From Chitinophagaceae bacterium (GTDB lineage: Bacteria; Bacteroidota; Bacteroidia; Chitinophagales; Chitinophagaceae): 64,000 bases of DNA. Below, piece by piece: positions 20,331 through 28,815 of this stretch. The stretch is from contig JADJFD010000004.1 in the NCBI GenBank assembly GCA_016708765.1, positions 1 to 64,000 of the forward strand, written 5' to 3'. The first letter of the stretch is position 1. The number at the start of each line of letters is the position of its first letter. Under the pieces are notes generated by a model, which made no database searches, was not told the origin of the DNA, and was given only the letters and a program-made list of their open reading frames with translations. The position numbers and the translations under genes were made by a program.

Positions 20331-23300
20331 TTAATCAAACTTCAGATCAAGTCCTAATCCTCTCAACTCATGAACCAATACGTTGAAAGATTCAGGTACA
20401 CCAGGTCTTGGTACATTTTCTCCCTTCACAATAGCTTCATACGATTTTGCACGTCCGATGATATCATCCGACTTAATCGTCAATAATTCCTGAAGAATAT
20501 TAGATGCTCCATAAGCCTCCAATGCCCAAACCTCCATCTCACCAAAACGCTGACCTCCGAACTGTGCTTTACCACCCAAAGGCTGTTGCGTAATCAAACT
20601 GTATGGTCCGATTGAACGGGCATGCATCTTATCATCCACCATGTGGTGTAATTTGATAACATAGATAATACCTACAGTCGCTTTCTGGTGGAAACGTTCT
20701 CCTGTTTCACCATCATACAGGTAAGTATGACCATGCATTGGGATATTAGCTTCTTCACAATACTTAGCGATTTCTTCAACTGAAGCGCCGTCAAATATTG
20801 GTGTAGCGAATTTCAAACCTAATTTTTCACCAGTCCAGCCTAAGATTGTTTCATATATCTGCCCAAGGTTCATACGACTTGGTACACCCAATGGATTCAA
20901 TACGATATCAACAGGCGTTCCATCTTCAAGGAAAGGCATGTCTTCATGACGAACAATTTTCGCAACGATACCTTTGTTTCCGTGACGACCAGCCATCTTA
21001 TCTCCCACTTTCAGCTTACGCTTAACAGCAAGATATACCTTAGCTAATTTCAATACACCTGCAGGTAATTCATCACCAATGCTGATGTTGAATTTCTCTC
21101 TTTTGTAACGACCTAATTCTTCGTTGAACTTGATGCTGTAGTTGTGTAACAAGGTATTGATCTGGTCATCCACTTTTGCATCAGCCGTCCAACCTAATGG
21201 ATTGATGTTTGCAAAATCAAGTCCACGAAGATTCTTCTCTGTAAACTTGGCGCCTTTACCAATTTGTACTTCACCAAAGTTGTTTGCAACACCAGTTGAA
21301 GTATGATTAGCAAGTAACGTAGATAATTTCTCAATCAACACATCCATCAAATCATTCTCATTCTTCTCATGCATTTTTTCCAGCTTCTCAATCATCGCCT
21401 TCTCTCTCACTTTACCGTTCTTATCTTTCTTAGCTCTCTGGAAAAGTTTCTTACCGATAACAACACCTTCCACTCCGTTTGGAGCTTTCAATGAAGCATC
21501 TTTAGCATCACCGGCTTTATCACCGAAGATGGCACGAAGTAATTTCTCTTCTGGTGTAGGATCTGATTCACCTTTTGGAGTAATCTTACCAATAAGGATA
21601 TCACCTTCTTTTACAATTGCACCAACTCTGATGATTCCGTTCTCATCCAAATCTTTAGTCGCTTCTTCAGAAACGTTTGGAATATCTGGAGTCAATTCTT
21701 CTTCACCGAGTTTCGTATCTCTTACTTCTAATTCATATTCAGAAATGTGAACTGAAGTAAACATATCTTCTTTAACTACTCTCTCACTGATAACGATGGC
21801 ATCCTCGAAGTTGTAACCTTTCCATGGCATGAAGGCCACTTTCAGGTTTTTACCAAGAGCTAATTCACCATTCTGAGTAGCATAACCTTCAGTAAGGAAA
21901 TCACCATTCTTCACTTTCTGACCTTTCTTAACAGCAGGATTCAGGTTAATACATGTTTCCTGGTTAGTCTTGATAAACTTGGTTAGTTTATATATTCTAA
22001 GATCATCTTCAAAACTTACTAATTTCTCTTCCTTTTCACGGTCGTAACGAACATGAATTTCATTTGCATCTACAAACTCAACCACTCCGTTTCCATCTGC
22101 ATGAATTTGAATCCTTGCATCTCTTGCAGCTTTACCTTCCAAACCAGTTCCAACGATAGGCACATCGGCACGGATAAGTGGTACAGCCTGACGTTGCATG
22201 TTTGAACCCATCAGGGCACGGTTAGCATCATCATGCTCAAGGAAAGGAATCAACGAAGCACTCAAACCAACAATCTGGTTTGGAGCAACGTCCATATATT
22301 CTACTTCATTCTTTTCAAGAATTGGGAAATCGCCTGTTTCTCTACTAGCAATTTTATCTTCTACAAAATTTCCTTTATCATCCAAAGAAGTATTGGCCTG
22401 TGCAATTTTTGCAAGATCCTCTTCTTCAGCACTCAGGAATTTCAATTCCTTCATGTTCACTTTACCTTCATTCACTTTACGATAAGGCGTTTCGATAAAG
22501 CCCATATCATTGATTTTGGCATGTACACAAAGTGTAGATATCAAACCAATGTTTGGTCCTTCCGGCGTCTCAATAGTACATAAGCGACCGTAGTGAGAAT
22601 AGTGAACGTCACGAACCTCGAAACCTGCTCTTTCACGACTCAAACCTCCTGGCCCAAGTGCTGAAATACGACGTTTGTGTGTGATTTCTGACAATGGATT
22701 TGTCTGATCAAGGAACTGCGATAACTGAGAAGTTCCAAAGAATGAATTAATAACAGAACTCAACGTTCTTGCATTAATCAAATCAACCGGAGTAAATACT
22801 TCATTGTCTCTTACGTTCATTCTTTCACGGATTGTTCTGGCCATACGAGCCAAACCAACACCAAACTGAGCATATAACTGCTCGCCTACTGTACGTACAC
22901 GACGATTGCTCAAATGATCAATATCATCAACCTCTGCTTTGCCATTGGTAAGGCGCACAAGATATTTGATGATCAAAATAATATCTTCCTTCGTTAAGGT
23001 TTTCTTTTGAAGTGGTAAATCAACATTCAACTTACGGTTGATTTTGTAACGTCCTACTTCACCAAGATCGTAACGCTTATCGCTAAAGAATAATTTATCA
23101 ATAATGCCACGGGCTGTTTCATTGTCCGGTGCATCTGCTCCACGAAGCTGACGATAGATAAATTGAACCGCCTCTAGCTCACTGTTAGAAGTGTCTTTAT
23201 TAAGTGTGTTGTAAATGATCGCATAATCACCACCTACATCTTCTCTCTGAATGAAAACACTTGCTACTTCCATTTCAGAAATGGTGTCGATAGCTTCTTC

Positions 23301-24134
23301 ATCCAATACTGTATCTCTTTCCATTACGATTTCGTTTCTTTCGATAGAAACTACTTCGCCGGTATCTTCATCCACAAAATCTTCCACCCAGGTTCTTAAA
23401 ACCCTTGCGGCTAATCTTTTGCCAATGTATTTACCCAATGTTTTTTTATCCGTCTTTACTTCATCAGCCATACCGAACAATTCAAGGATGTCCTTGTCTG
23501 TTTCGTAACCGATTGAACGTAATAATGTAGTAACTGGGAATTTTTTCTTACGGTCGATATAAGCAAACATCACATTGTTGATGTCAGTTGCAAATTCCAT
23601 CCAGGCACCTTTGAAAGGAATAACCCTTGCAGAATATATTTTACTTCCGTTTGGATGCACACTCTGACCAAAAAATACACCAGGTGAACGGTGCAACTGA
23701 GAAACTACTACTCTCTCTGCTCCGTTAACTACGAATGTACCTCTTGGAGTCATGTAAGGGATGTTTCCAAGGAAAACGTCCTGAACAATTGTCTGGAAGT
23801 CCACATGCTCCTCATCGTTACAGCTCAAACGAAGTTTGGCTTTCAGCGGAACAGCATAAGTCAATCCTCTCTCCATACACTCATCAATAGAGTAACGGGG
23901 CGGATCGATAAAATAATCTAAAAATTCCAGTACGAAAATATTCCGGGTGTCAGTTATAGGAAAATTATCCTTAAACACACGGAACAATCCTTCCACATTC
24001 CTTTTATCAGGTGTGGTTTCTAACTGGAAGAATTCTTTAAACGACTGAATCTGTACTTCGAGAAGATCGGGAGTTTCAGCAAGGTGCTTAATCTTTCCAA
24101 AATCTACTCTTGAGTTCACTTTTGTTGAAGACAT
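20331..24134 (-). CDS. rpoB: DNA-directed RNA polymerase subunit beta
   Basis: Beta subunit of RNA polymerase, 1267 residues and complete. The rifampicin-binding region reads GTSQLSQFLDQTNPLSE then ITHKRRISALGPGGL. The residues matching the common resistance sites (E. coli Asp516, His526, Ser531) are the wild-type D, H and S, so no classical resistance change is visible. Later conserved parts include GRHGNKG and the C-terminal GGQRFGEMEVWALEAYGA. Transcription starts from its own strong promoter at 24277-24306 because a gene on the opposite strand separates it from rplL. Confidence 0.98.
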   Translation of the reverse strand: MSSTKVNSRVDFGKIKHLAETPDLLEVQIQSFKEFFQLETTPDKRNVEGLFRVFKDNFPITDTRNIFVLEFLDYFIDPPRYSIDECMERGLTYAVPLKAKLRLSCNDEEHVDFQTIVQDVFLGNIPYMTPRGTFVVNGAERVVVSQLHRSPGVFFGQSVHPNGSKIYSARVIPFKGAWMEFATDINNVMFAYIDRKKKFPVTTLLRSIGYETDKDILELFGMADEVKTDKKTLGKYIGKRLAARVLRTWVEDFVDEDTGEVVSIERNEIVMERDTVLDEEAIDTISEMEVASVFIQREDVGGDYAIIYNTLNKDTSNSELEAVQFIYRQLRGADAPDNETARGIIDKLFFSDKRYDLGEVGRYKINRKLNVDLPLQKKTLTKEDIILIIKYLVRLTNGKAEVDDIDHLSNRRVRTVGEQLYAQFGVGLARMARTIRERMNVRDNEVFTPVDLINARTLSSVINSFFGTSQLSQFLDQTNPLSEITHKRRISALGPGGLSRERAGFEVRDVHYSHYGRLCTIETPEGPNIGLISTLCVHAKINDMGFIETPYRKVNEGKVNMKELKFLSAEEEDLAKIAQANTSLDDKGNFVEDKIASRETGDFPILEKNEVEYMDVAPNQIVGLSASLIPFLEHDDANRALMGSNMQRQAVPLIRADVPIVGTGLEGKAARDARIQIHADGNGVVEFVDANEIHVRYDREKEEKLVSFEDDLRIYKLTKFIKTNQETCINLNPAVKKGQKVKNGDFLTEGYATQNGELALGKNLKVAFMPWKGYNFEDAIVISERVVKEDMFTSVHISEYELEVRDTKLGEEELTPDIPNVSEEATKDLDENGIIRVGAIVKEGDILIGKITPKGESDPTPEEKLLRAIFGDKAGDAKDASLKAPNGVEGVVIGKKLFQRAKKDKNGKVREKAMIEKLEKMHEKNENDLMDVLIEKLSTLLANHTSTGVANNFGEVQIGKGAKFTEKNLRGLDFANINPLGWTADAKVDDQINTLLHNYSIKFNEELGRYKREKFNISIGDELPAGVLKLAKVYLAVKRKLKVGDKMAGRHGNKGIVAKIVRHEDMPFLEDGTPVDIVLNPLGVPSRMNLGQIYETILGWTGEKLGLKFATPIFDGASVEEIAKYCEEANIPMHGHTYLYDGETGERFHQKATVGIIYVIKLHHMVDDKMHARSIGPYSLITQQPLGGKAQFGGQRFGEMEVWALEAYGASNILQELLTIKSDDIIGRAKSYEAIVKGENVPRPGVPESFNVLVHELRGLGLDLKFD

Positions 24135-24276
24135 ATGCGAAAACAGGTTTTACAACGTTGAGGACATACAAATCCTTCACAGGGTCTCATCTTTGTTAGA
24201 AACGAAAACCTATGAAAGTCAATTACTTACACATGATTTGGGATGTCAAAATATATTTGGCCAAAATAAAGGATTG

Positions 24277-24306
24277 CAAAGGTAGGGATTTATAATTCTC
24301 AGCCAA
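24277..24306 (-). promoter_or_regulatory. rpoB-rpoC promoter, full Bacteroidota consensus
   Basis: On the minus strand TTG (24306-24304), exactly 19 bases, then TACCTTTG (24284-24277). This matches the Bacteroidota primary-sigma pattern TTG-N19-TAnnTTTG. It leaves a leader of about 135 bases before the rpoB ATG. Confidence 0.75.
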
Positions 24307-24399
24307 GAAAAATTTGCTCACAATAACCTCGCCAGAATACCACTAAGTGGCCATTTTTGGAACAGACGAGAATCTGTATTTTGCCAAAAATAATGCTTC

Positions 24400-25371
24400 A
24401 TGAATTGGAAAAAGATTGTTGCAGAGTACTTCACTTTTAGTCGAGGCAACAGGATTGCTATTCTTGCTATTCTGTTTATTACTGTCGGTGTATTTTTCCT
24501 CCCTGACGCCTTGCCTAAAACTTCCAATTCAAAAACGATTGTGAATGATACTGCATGGATAAGTGCAATGAAAAGAATGGAGCAAAGAGAAGAAGATAAT
24601 TCTTCTAATTATTCAAGCATTAATGAGAATAACAGCTCCAACTATCAATATGATCGAAATTCCAACAACTACTACAATAAACCAAAAGGCGAATTGTTCT
24701 ATTTCGACCCAAATACTCTTTCAGCCACAGGATGGAAAAAATTGGGGCTAAGAGACAAAACAATCGGTACCATTTTAAACTATCTGAGCAAAGGTGGTAA
24801 ATTTAAAAAGCCGGAAGACCTCAGTCGTATTTATGGTCTGTTTCCAAATGAATTTGAAAGAATTGCTCCATACATAAAAATTGAAAACATAGGTGTTCAA
24901 ACTTATACGAACGGGAATAAAGAAAATAAGCAGAATGACAATACAACACCCAAAACCTATACCTCAAGGTATTCCATCATAGATATCAATACTGCTGATA
25001 CAACAGCATTAATTGCATTGCCTGGAATAGGCAGTAAATTATCAGTAAGAATTATCAGTTTCCGGGATAAACTTGGCGGGTTTTATTCAATTAATCAGGT
25101 TGGAGAAACCTTTGCTTTGCCTGATTCTACTTTTCAGAAGATAAAGCAATACCTGAAGCTGGAAATAACGTCGCTACGAAAAATAAATATTAATACTGCA
25201 ACAATTGATGAATTAAAAGCACATCCATATATCCGATACTCACTGGCAAATCCAATAATTGCTTACCGAAACCAACATGGAAACTTCGCTACTATTGAGG
25301 ATATAAAAAAGATTATGGTAGTAACTAACGAAATTTTTAATAAAATAGCCCCATACCTATCAACACAATAA
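24400..25371 (+). CDS. Helix-hairpin-helix (ComEA-like) membrane-anchored protein
   Basis: A 323-residue protein with one N-terminal membrane helix (about residues 19-37) and three helix-hairpin-helix units: about 105-160, 195-250 (INTADTTALIALPGIGSKL) and 262-320 (INTATIDELKAHPYIRY). The last two follow the ComEA pattern INxAxxxEL-PGIG. ComEA binds DNA outside the membrane during natural transformation, and a similar non-specific DNA-binding role is inferred here. A linker rich in Asn and Ser follows the anchor. The gene runs on the plus strand between rplL and rpoB, splitting a cluster that is normally unbroken. Confidence 0.75.
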   Translation: MNWKKIVAEYFTFSRGNRIAILAILFITVGVFFLPDALPKTSNSKTIVNDTAWISAMKRMEQREEDNSSNYSSINENNSSNYQYDRNSNNYYNKPKGELFYFDPNTLSATGWKKLGLRDKTIGTILNYLSKGGKFKKPEDLSRIYGLFPNEFERIAPYIKIENIGVQTYTNGNKENKQNDNTTPKTYTSRYSIIDINTADTTALIALPGIGSKLSVRIISFRDKLGGFYSINQVGETFALPDSTFQKIKQYLKLEITSLRKININTATIDELKAHPYIRYSLANPIIAYRNQHGNFATIEDIKKIMVVTNEIFNKIAPYLSTQ

Positions 25372-25403
25372 AAAAGCCCTCTGCATATGCAAAGGGCTTG
25401 ATA
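25371..25403 (+). terminator. Terminator between converging genes
   Basis: Stem AAGCCCT (25374-25380) with AGGGCTT (25393-25399) around a CTGCATATGCAA loop, flanked by an A run on the left. It serves the helix-hairpin-helix gene and may also act for rplL on the other strand. Confidence 0.6.
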
Positions 25404-25416
25404 AATTATTCAGCAT

Positions 25417-25440
25417 CCACCTACATTAAAATTTCGGTGG
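25417..25440. repeat. 24-bp CCACC...GGTGG palindromic repeat, copy 1
   Basis: A 24-base sequence bounded by CCACC and GGTGG lies just downstream of rplL. A second copy at 31397-31420 matches at 20 of 24 positions by eye. It probably belongs to a small dispersed palindromic family and may fold as a hairpin in the rplL 3' region. Confidence 0.5.
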
Positions 25441-25451
25441 ACGAAAAGAAA

Positions 25452-25826
25452 TTAAGCAATCTCAACTTCAGCACCTGCTTCTGTCAATTTAGCTGCAATC
25501 TCATCAGCTTCAACTTTAGAAACACCTTCTTTGATTGGCTTTGGAGCACCATCAACAAGGTCTTTCGCTTCTTTCAATCCTAAGCCAGTCAAATCTTTTA
25601 CGATTTTAACAACGCCTAATTTAGATGCACCGGCACTCTTCAATATTACATTGAATGCTGTTTTCTCTTCAACTGCTGCTGCACCATCTCCACCACCTGC
25701 TGACATTACAACTGCTGCTGCTGCTGGCTCGATACCATATTCTGTTTTTAAGAAATCAGCTAATTCCTGAACTTCTTTTACTGTTAAGGCTACAAGGCCT
25801 TCTGCTAATGCTTTTACGTCTGCCAT
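25452..25826 (-). CDS. rplL: 50S ribosomal protein L7/L12
   Basis: L7/L12 stalk protein, 124 residues, which recruits GTPase factors to the ribosome. The N-terminal dimerisation helices, a hinge rich in Ala and Gly (about 34-52) and the C-terminal domain (EKTAFNVILKSAGASKLGVV) are all intact. It is the last gene of the rplKAJL run. rpoB does not follow directly. Confidence 0.97.
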   Translation of the reverse strand: MADVKALAEGLVALTVKEVQELADFLKTEYGIEPAAAAVVMSAGGGDGAAAVEEKTAFNVILKSAGASKLGVVKIVKDLTGLGLKEAKDLVDGAPKPIKEGVSKVEADEIAAKLTEAGAEVEIA

Positions 25827-25938
25827 TTTATTTGAATTTTTACCGTCTTCACCGCTTTAATAATGCTCCGACGGCGGTTTTAAAAAAATTTGCCTTTATT
25901 ATCCCTCAGGCCTGGGAGTATTTTTATTTTAGATTCTA

Positions 25939-26598
25939 TTATTCTGCTTTTGGCTCATCAGAAGATGCTTCCTCATTTGCTGGAGGCGTTGTTTCTTCTG
26001 GTGCTGCTTCTGCTGCAGATGCTTCAACTGTAAGTGTTGGCTTTGCTTCTTCTACAACTGGTGCTTCAGTTGCAACTGCGGCTTCTGTTTCAGCCTTAGC
26101 TGTTGGTCCGTTTTCAACATGATTTAATAATGCTGCCAATACTCTCTTTGCAGGAGATTGTAACAAGCCGATAACCTCACCGATAAGCTCATTCTTAGTT
26201 TTGATCTGAGTAAGAGCTTTTAGGCTGTTGTCGCCAGTGTAAATATCACCATTGATAAAAGCAGCTTTCAATACTGGTTTTTCACCATTACTTTCTTTGC
26301 GGAAAGAACTGATGATTAATGCAGGATCTTTTGGATTCTCAGAAAACATTAATGCAGTTACTTTATGCAATGAGTCGTAAAGACCTGCATATTTTTCACC
26401 ATCTAAGGATTCCAACGCTTTTTTGATCAATGTGTTTTTTGCCACTTTCATTTCAACTTCTTTGCTGAAACAAGCACGGCGTAATTTACCAACCTGTGCT
26501 ACTGATAATGATTCTGTATCTGTAACGTAGAAGTTGTTGTATTGTGAGAATTTGCCTTTCAGCACTTCTATCACTTCGTTTTTTTGATCTTTTGTCAT
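25939..26598 (-). CDS. rplJ: 50S ribosomal protein L10 with a long acidic C-terminal tail
   Basis: L10 anchors the L7/L12 stalk. The first 170 or so residues are a normal L10 (FYVTDTESLSVAQVGKLRR, VAKNTLIKKAL, LLQSPAKRVLAALLN). The protein is 219 residues, longer than the usual 165-180. The final 48 or so residues are a low-complexity tail of Ala, Glu, Pro and Thr ending DEPKAE. This tail has no known domain. The gene lies 112 bases upstream of rplL in the same direction. Confidence 0.95.
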   Translation of the reverse strand: MTKDQKNEVIEVLKGKFSQYNNFYVTDTESLSVAQVGKLRRACFSKEVEMKVAKNTLIKKALESLDGEKYAGLYDSLHKVTALMFSENPKDPALIISSFRKESNGEKPVLKAAFINGDIYTGDNSLKALTQIKTKNELIGEVIGLLQSPAKRVLAALLNHVENGPTAKAETEAAVATEAPVVEEAKPTLTVEASAAEAAPEETTPPANEEASSDEPKAE

Positions 26599-26642
26599 GA
26601 CTTTTTATTTGTCTTTCACCTTGCGGCGAATCAGTTTAGTAA

Positions 26643-27338
26643 TTAATGTACAAATGCTTTAGTATCGATTGCAATTCCAGGACTCATTGAGCTGGCCATG
26701 CTTATTCCTCTAACATAAGCTCCTTTAGAAGATGATGGTTTTGCTTTCAATATAGCATTAATCAGTTCTTGGCTGTTCTCCGCAATCTTTTCTGGAGTAA
26801 AGCTGATACGACCGATAGAAGCATGCACAATACCTACTTTATCAACCTTAAAAGCAATTTTACCACCTTTTACATCATTGATCGCATTTGCAACATCATT
26901 TGTAACAGTTCCAGTTTTAGGATTTGGCATCAGGTTTCTTGGACCTAACACTTTACCTAATCTACCAATCTTAGGCATTACAGATGGAGTAGCTATGATT
27001 ACATCAATATCTACCCAACCGCCTTCGATTTTTGTTACAAATTCATCAAGACCAACGTAGTCAGCACCAGCTTCTTTTGCTTCTGCTTCTTTGTCGGGTG
27101 TGCAAAGCACTAAAACTTTTTTTGTTTTACCAGTACCGTGAGGTAATGAAACAGTACCACGGATAGCCTGATCAGCTTTTTTAGGATCAACACCTAAACG
27201 GATGTGAAGATCAACTGATGCATCAAATTTACAAGTGGTAATACTTTTTACCAATGCAGATGCTTCCTTTAAGGAGTATGATTTATTTGCTTCAACTTTT
27301 GTATCCACAACTTTTCTTTTTTTACTAATGAATGCCAT
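26643..27338 (-). CDS. rplA: 50S ribosomal protein L1
   Basis: L1 stalk protein, 231 residues from the ATG at 27338 (MAFISKKRKVVD). An in-frame start 39 bases earlier would add MGKLIIRTLKRIK, which is not part of the family, so I prefer the shorter form. Conserved segments are VDLHIRLGVDPKKADQ, VSLPHGTGKT and LGPRNLMPNPKTGTVT. Only about 26 bases separate it from rplK. Confidence 0.96.
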   Translation of the reverse strand: MAFISKKRKVVDTKVEANKSYSLKEASALVKSITTCKFDASVDLHIRLGVDPKKADQAIRGTVSLPHGTGKTKKVLVLCTPDKEAEAKEAGADYVGLDEFVTKIEGGWVDIDVIIATPSVMPKIGRLGKVLGPRNLMPNPKTGTVTNDVANAINDVKGGKIAFKVDKVGIVHASIGRISFTPEKIAENSQELINAILKAKPSSSKGAYVRGISMASSMSPGIAIDTKAFVH

Positions 27339-27364
27339 TTTAATTCTTTTAAGGGTTCTTATAA

Positions 27365-27808
27365 TTAGTTTTCCCAAGGGACTTTACCGTCTACATTAAG
27401 GCCTAAACTACGAGCAGTACCGGCTACCATTTTCATAGCACTTTCGATAGTAAAGCAGTTCAAGTCAGGCATTTTATCTTCAGCGATAGCTTTTACCTGA
27501 TCCCAATTTACTTTACCAACTTTTGCACGGTTACTTTCCTTGGAACCCTTTTGAATTTTTGCTGCTTCCATCAACTGAATAGCGGCAGGAGGAGTTTTTA
27601 ACACAAAGTCAAAACTCTTGTCAGCATAAACTGTAATTAATACGGGGATTACTTTTCCTTGTTTGTCCTGAGTTCTTGCGTTGAACTGCTTACAAAAGTC
27701 CATGATGTTAATACCCTTGGAACCTAATGCCGGACCGATTGGAGGTGCAGGGTTGGCTTGGCCACCCTTACACTGTAGCTTTACATAGCCACTAATTTCT
27801 TTTGCCAT
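27365..27808 (-). CDS. rplK: 50S ribosomal protein L11
   Basis: L11, 147 residues, part of the GTPase-associated centre. The N-terminal VKLQCKGGQANPAPPIGPAL with the proline pair and the GSKGINIMDFCKQFN stretch are standard. It is the first gene of the rplK-rplA-rplJ-rplL unit, which has its own promoter at 27960-27989. Confidence 0.97.
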   Translation of the reverse strand: MAKEISGYVKLQCKGGQANPAPPIGPALGSKGINIMDFCKQFNARTQDKQGKVIPVLITVYADKSFDFVLKTPPAAIQLMEAAKIQKGSKESNRAKVGKVNWDQVKAIAEDKMPDLNCFTIESAMKMVAGTARSLGLNVDGKVPWEN

Positions 27809-27872
27809 TTTTTATCTTTTTTGGTGTTAACGACTTTTCATCTCAAGGACTAATTAGTCTCCCAAATTCCTT

Positions 27873-27934
27873 GGTCTCCATAGCTTTAACTGAAGAGACC
27901 GTACTATCCCCTCCTTCGCCAATGGCTACGGAGG
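27873..27934 (-). promoter_or_regulatory. Two hairpins in the rplK leader
   Basis: The roughly 140-base leader between the promoter and rplK holds two inverted repeats. One is GGTCTC/GAGACC at 27873-27878 and 27895-27900. The other is CCCTCC/GGAGGG with inner GCC/GGC at 27908-27934. Leaders of L11-L1 operons are bound by L1 for feedback in some bacteria. Whether these hairpins form such a site, or the second one is just a dispersed repeat, cannot be told here. Confidence 0.35.
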
Positions 27935-27959
27935 GCAATGAAAGAACTAATTGGGGCGG

Positions 27960-27989
27960 CAAAGGTAAGGGTAAACTTCAGTCTGGCAA
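27960..27989 (-). promoter_or_regulatory. rplK operon promoter, full Bacteroidota consensus
   Basis: Minus strand: TTG (27989-27987), exactly 19 bases, TACCTTTG (27967-27960). This is identical in -7 box and spacing to the rpoB promoter. It implies that rplKAJL is transcribed apart from secE-nusG. Confidence 0.75.
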
Positions 27990-28027
27990 AGGTTTTAGCA
28001 GATTTTATTTCTAAAATTTGATACCCT

Positions 28028-28696
28028 CTATTTCTTTATAAATCTTACTGAAGCGATCGGGGCCAATGTGCTATTTCCATTTGCCAATACTGTTGCTTTT
28101 GTTGGAGTAAGTTTATGTACATTCTCCTTTAGATTAGTTTCAGGATTGTTATAACCAAAAGCATCTCCAGTTTCTGTTCCAGCATCGTATGAATAAAGAT
28201 TAACAGTTGTATCAGTTATCCATTTGTTATTTGCATATAAATTAAAACTATTTATGCCAGTAAACCAATCTGGTGTTGGAGCAAGCATCGTTTCAAAGCT
28301 TATGTATGAATAATTACTATTGCAATAAATATTTGTTTTATTGCTTCCTGTAGGTGTTGGAGCATTAATTACAACATATGAAATAGCTTTTCCTAAAGCA
28401 ACTATAGAATCAATTTCAATAACCATCGGACCTGTGTTACCAGATTCTGCAATTCTTTCTACCCCCCAACTTGCTAATTCTCCTTCTTTCCATTGATAAG
28501 TTTGGCTATTATGAATCATCCCAAGAATTGTGGTAAAATGAACACCTGACGGCACTCCGAATTCTGGTGCTTTCCACTTACCAGTAAACTCAACAGAATA
28601 AACAGCTTCAGAATAAGCTGAGCCTTCGCTTACACTACTTTTTTCACAGGAAAGAAAAAGTATGCAAATAAACAATGATAAAAAGATTGTTTTCAT
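28028..28696 (-). CDS. Spondin_N-domain lipoprotein
   Basis: A 222-residue predicted lipoprotein. The signal peptide ends in LFLSC with the lipid-bearing Cys17. The mature part matches the Spondin_N pattern: YSVEFTGKWKAPEFGVPSG and then HFTTILGMIHN, where bacterial members carry aromatic and HF-containing motifs. EGELASWGVERIAESGNT follows, and a beta-rich end finishes in ASVRFIKK. The family is found in eukaryotic adhesion proteins and in bacterial surface lipoproteins of unknown role. It sits between nusG and rplK, bounded by the nusG terminator and the rplK promoter, so it is probably its own transcription unit. A TATCTTTA at about 28712-28719 could be a weak -7 box. Confidence 0.75.
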   Translation of the reverse strand: MKTIFLSLFICILFLSCEKSSVSEGSAYSEAVYSVEFTGKWKAPEFGVPSGVHFTTILGMIHNSQTYQWKEGELASWGVERIAESGNTGPMVIEIDSIVALGKAISYVVINAPTPTGSNKTNIYCNSNYSYISFETMLAPTPDWFTGINSFNLYANNKWITDTTVNLYSYDAGTETGDAFGYNNPETNLKENVHKLTPTKATVLANGNSTLAPIASVRFIKK

Positions 28697-28773
28697 ATGA
28701 TTGGGGTTTTTATAAAGATAGTTTAAGCCAATTGCTCAGTTTGTCCGTTATCTTTCCTTTAGCTATACGAAAA

Positions 28774-28800
28774 AAGCCACCCGATTGGATGGCTTTACAA
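28774..28800 (-). terminator. nusG terminator
   Basis: Minus-strand stem AAAGCCATCC / GGGTGGCTTT (28797-28788 with 28783-28774), then further T. It lies 16 bases after the nusG stop, before the Spondin_N gene. Confidence 0.7.
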
Positions 28801-28815
28801 TATTTTGAATAGAAA

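Noticed and set aside
25655..26122. 155-residue Leu/Ala/Ser-rich frame opposite rplJ and rplL
   Set aside because: Its odd composition is the mirror of Ala/Glu-rich rplL and rplJ codons on the true strand.
27339..27377. Upstream start for rplA adding 13 residues
   Set aside because: The extra residues are outside the L1 family, and the start would crowd into the rplK stop region. The ATG at 27338 fits.
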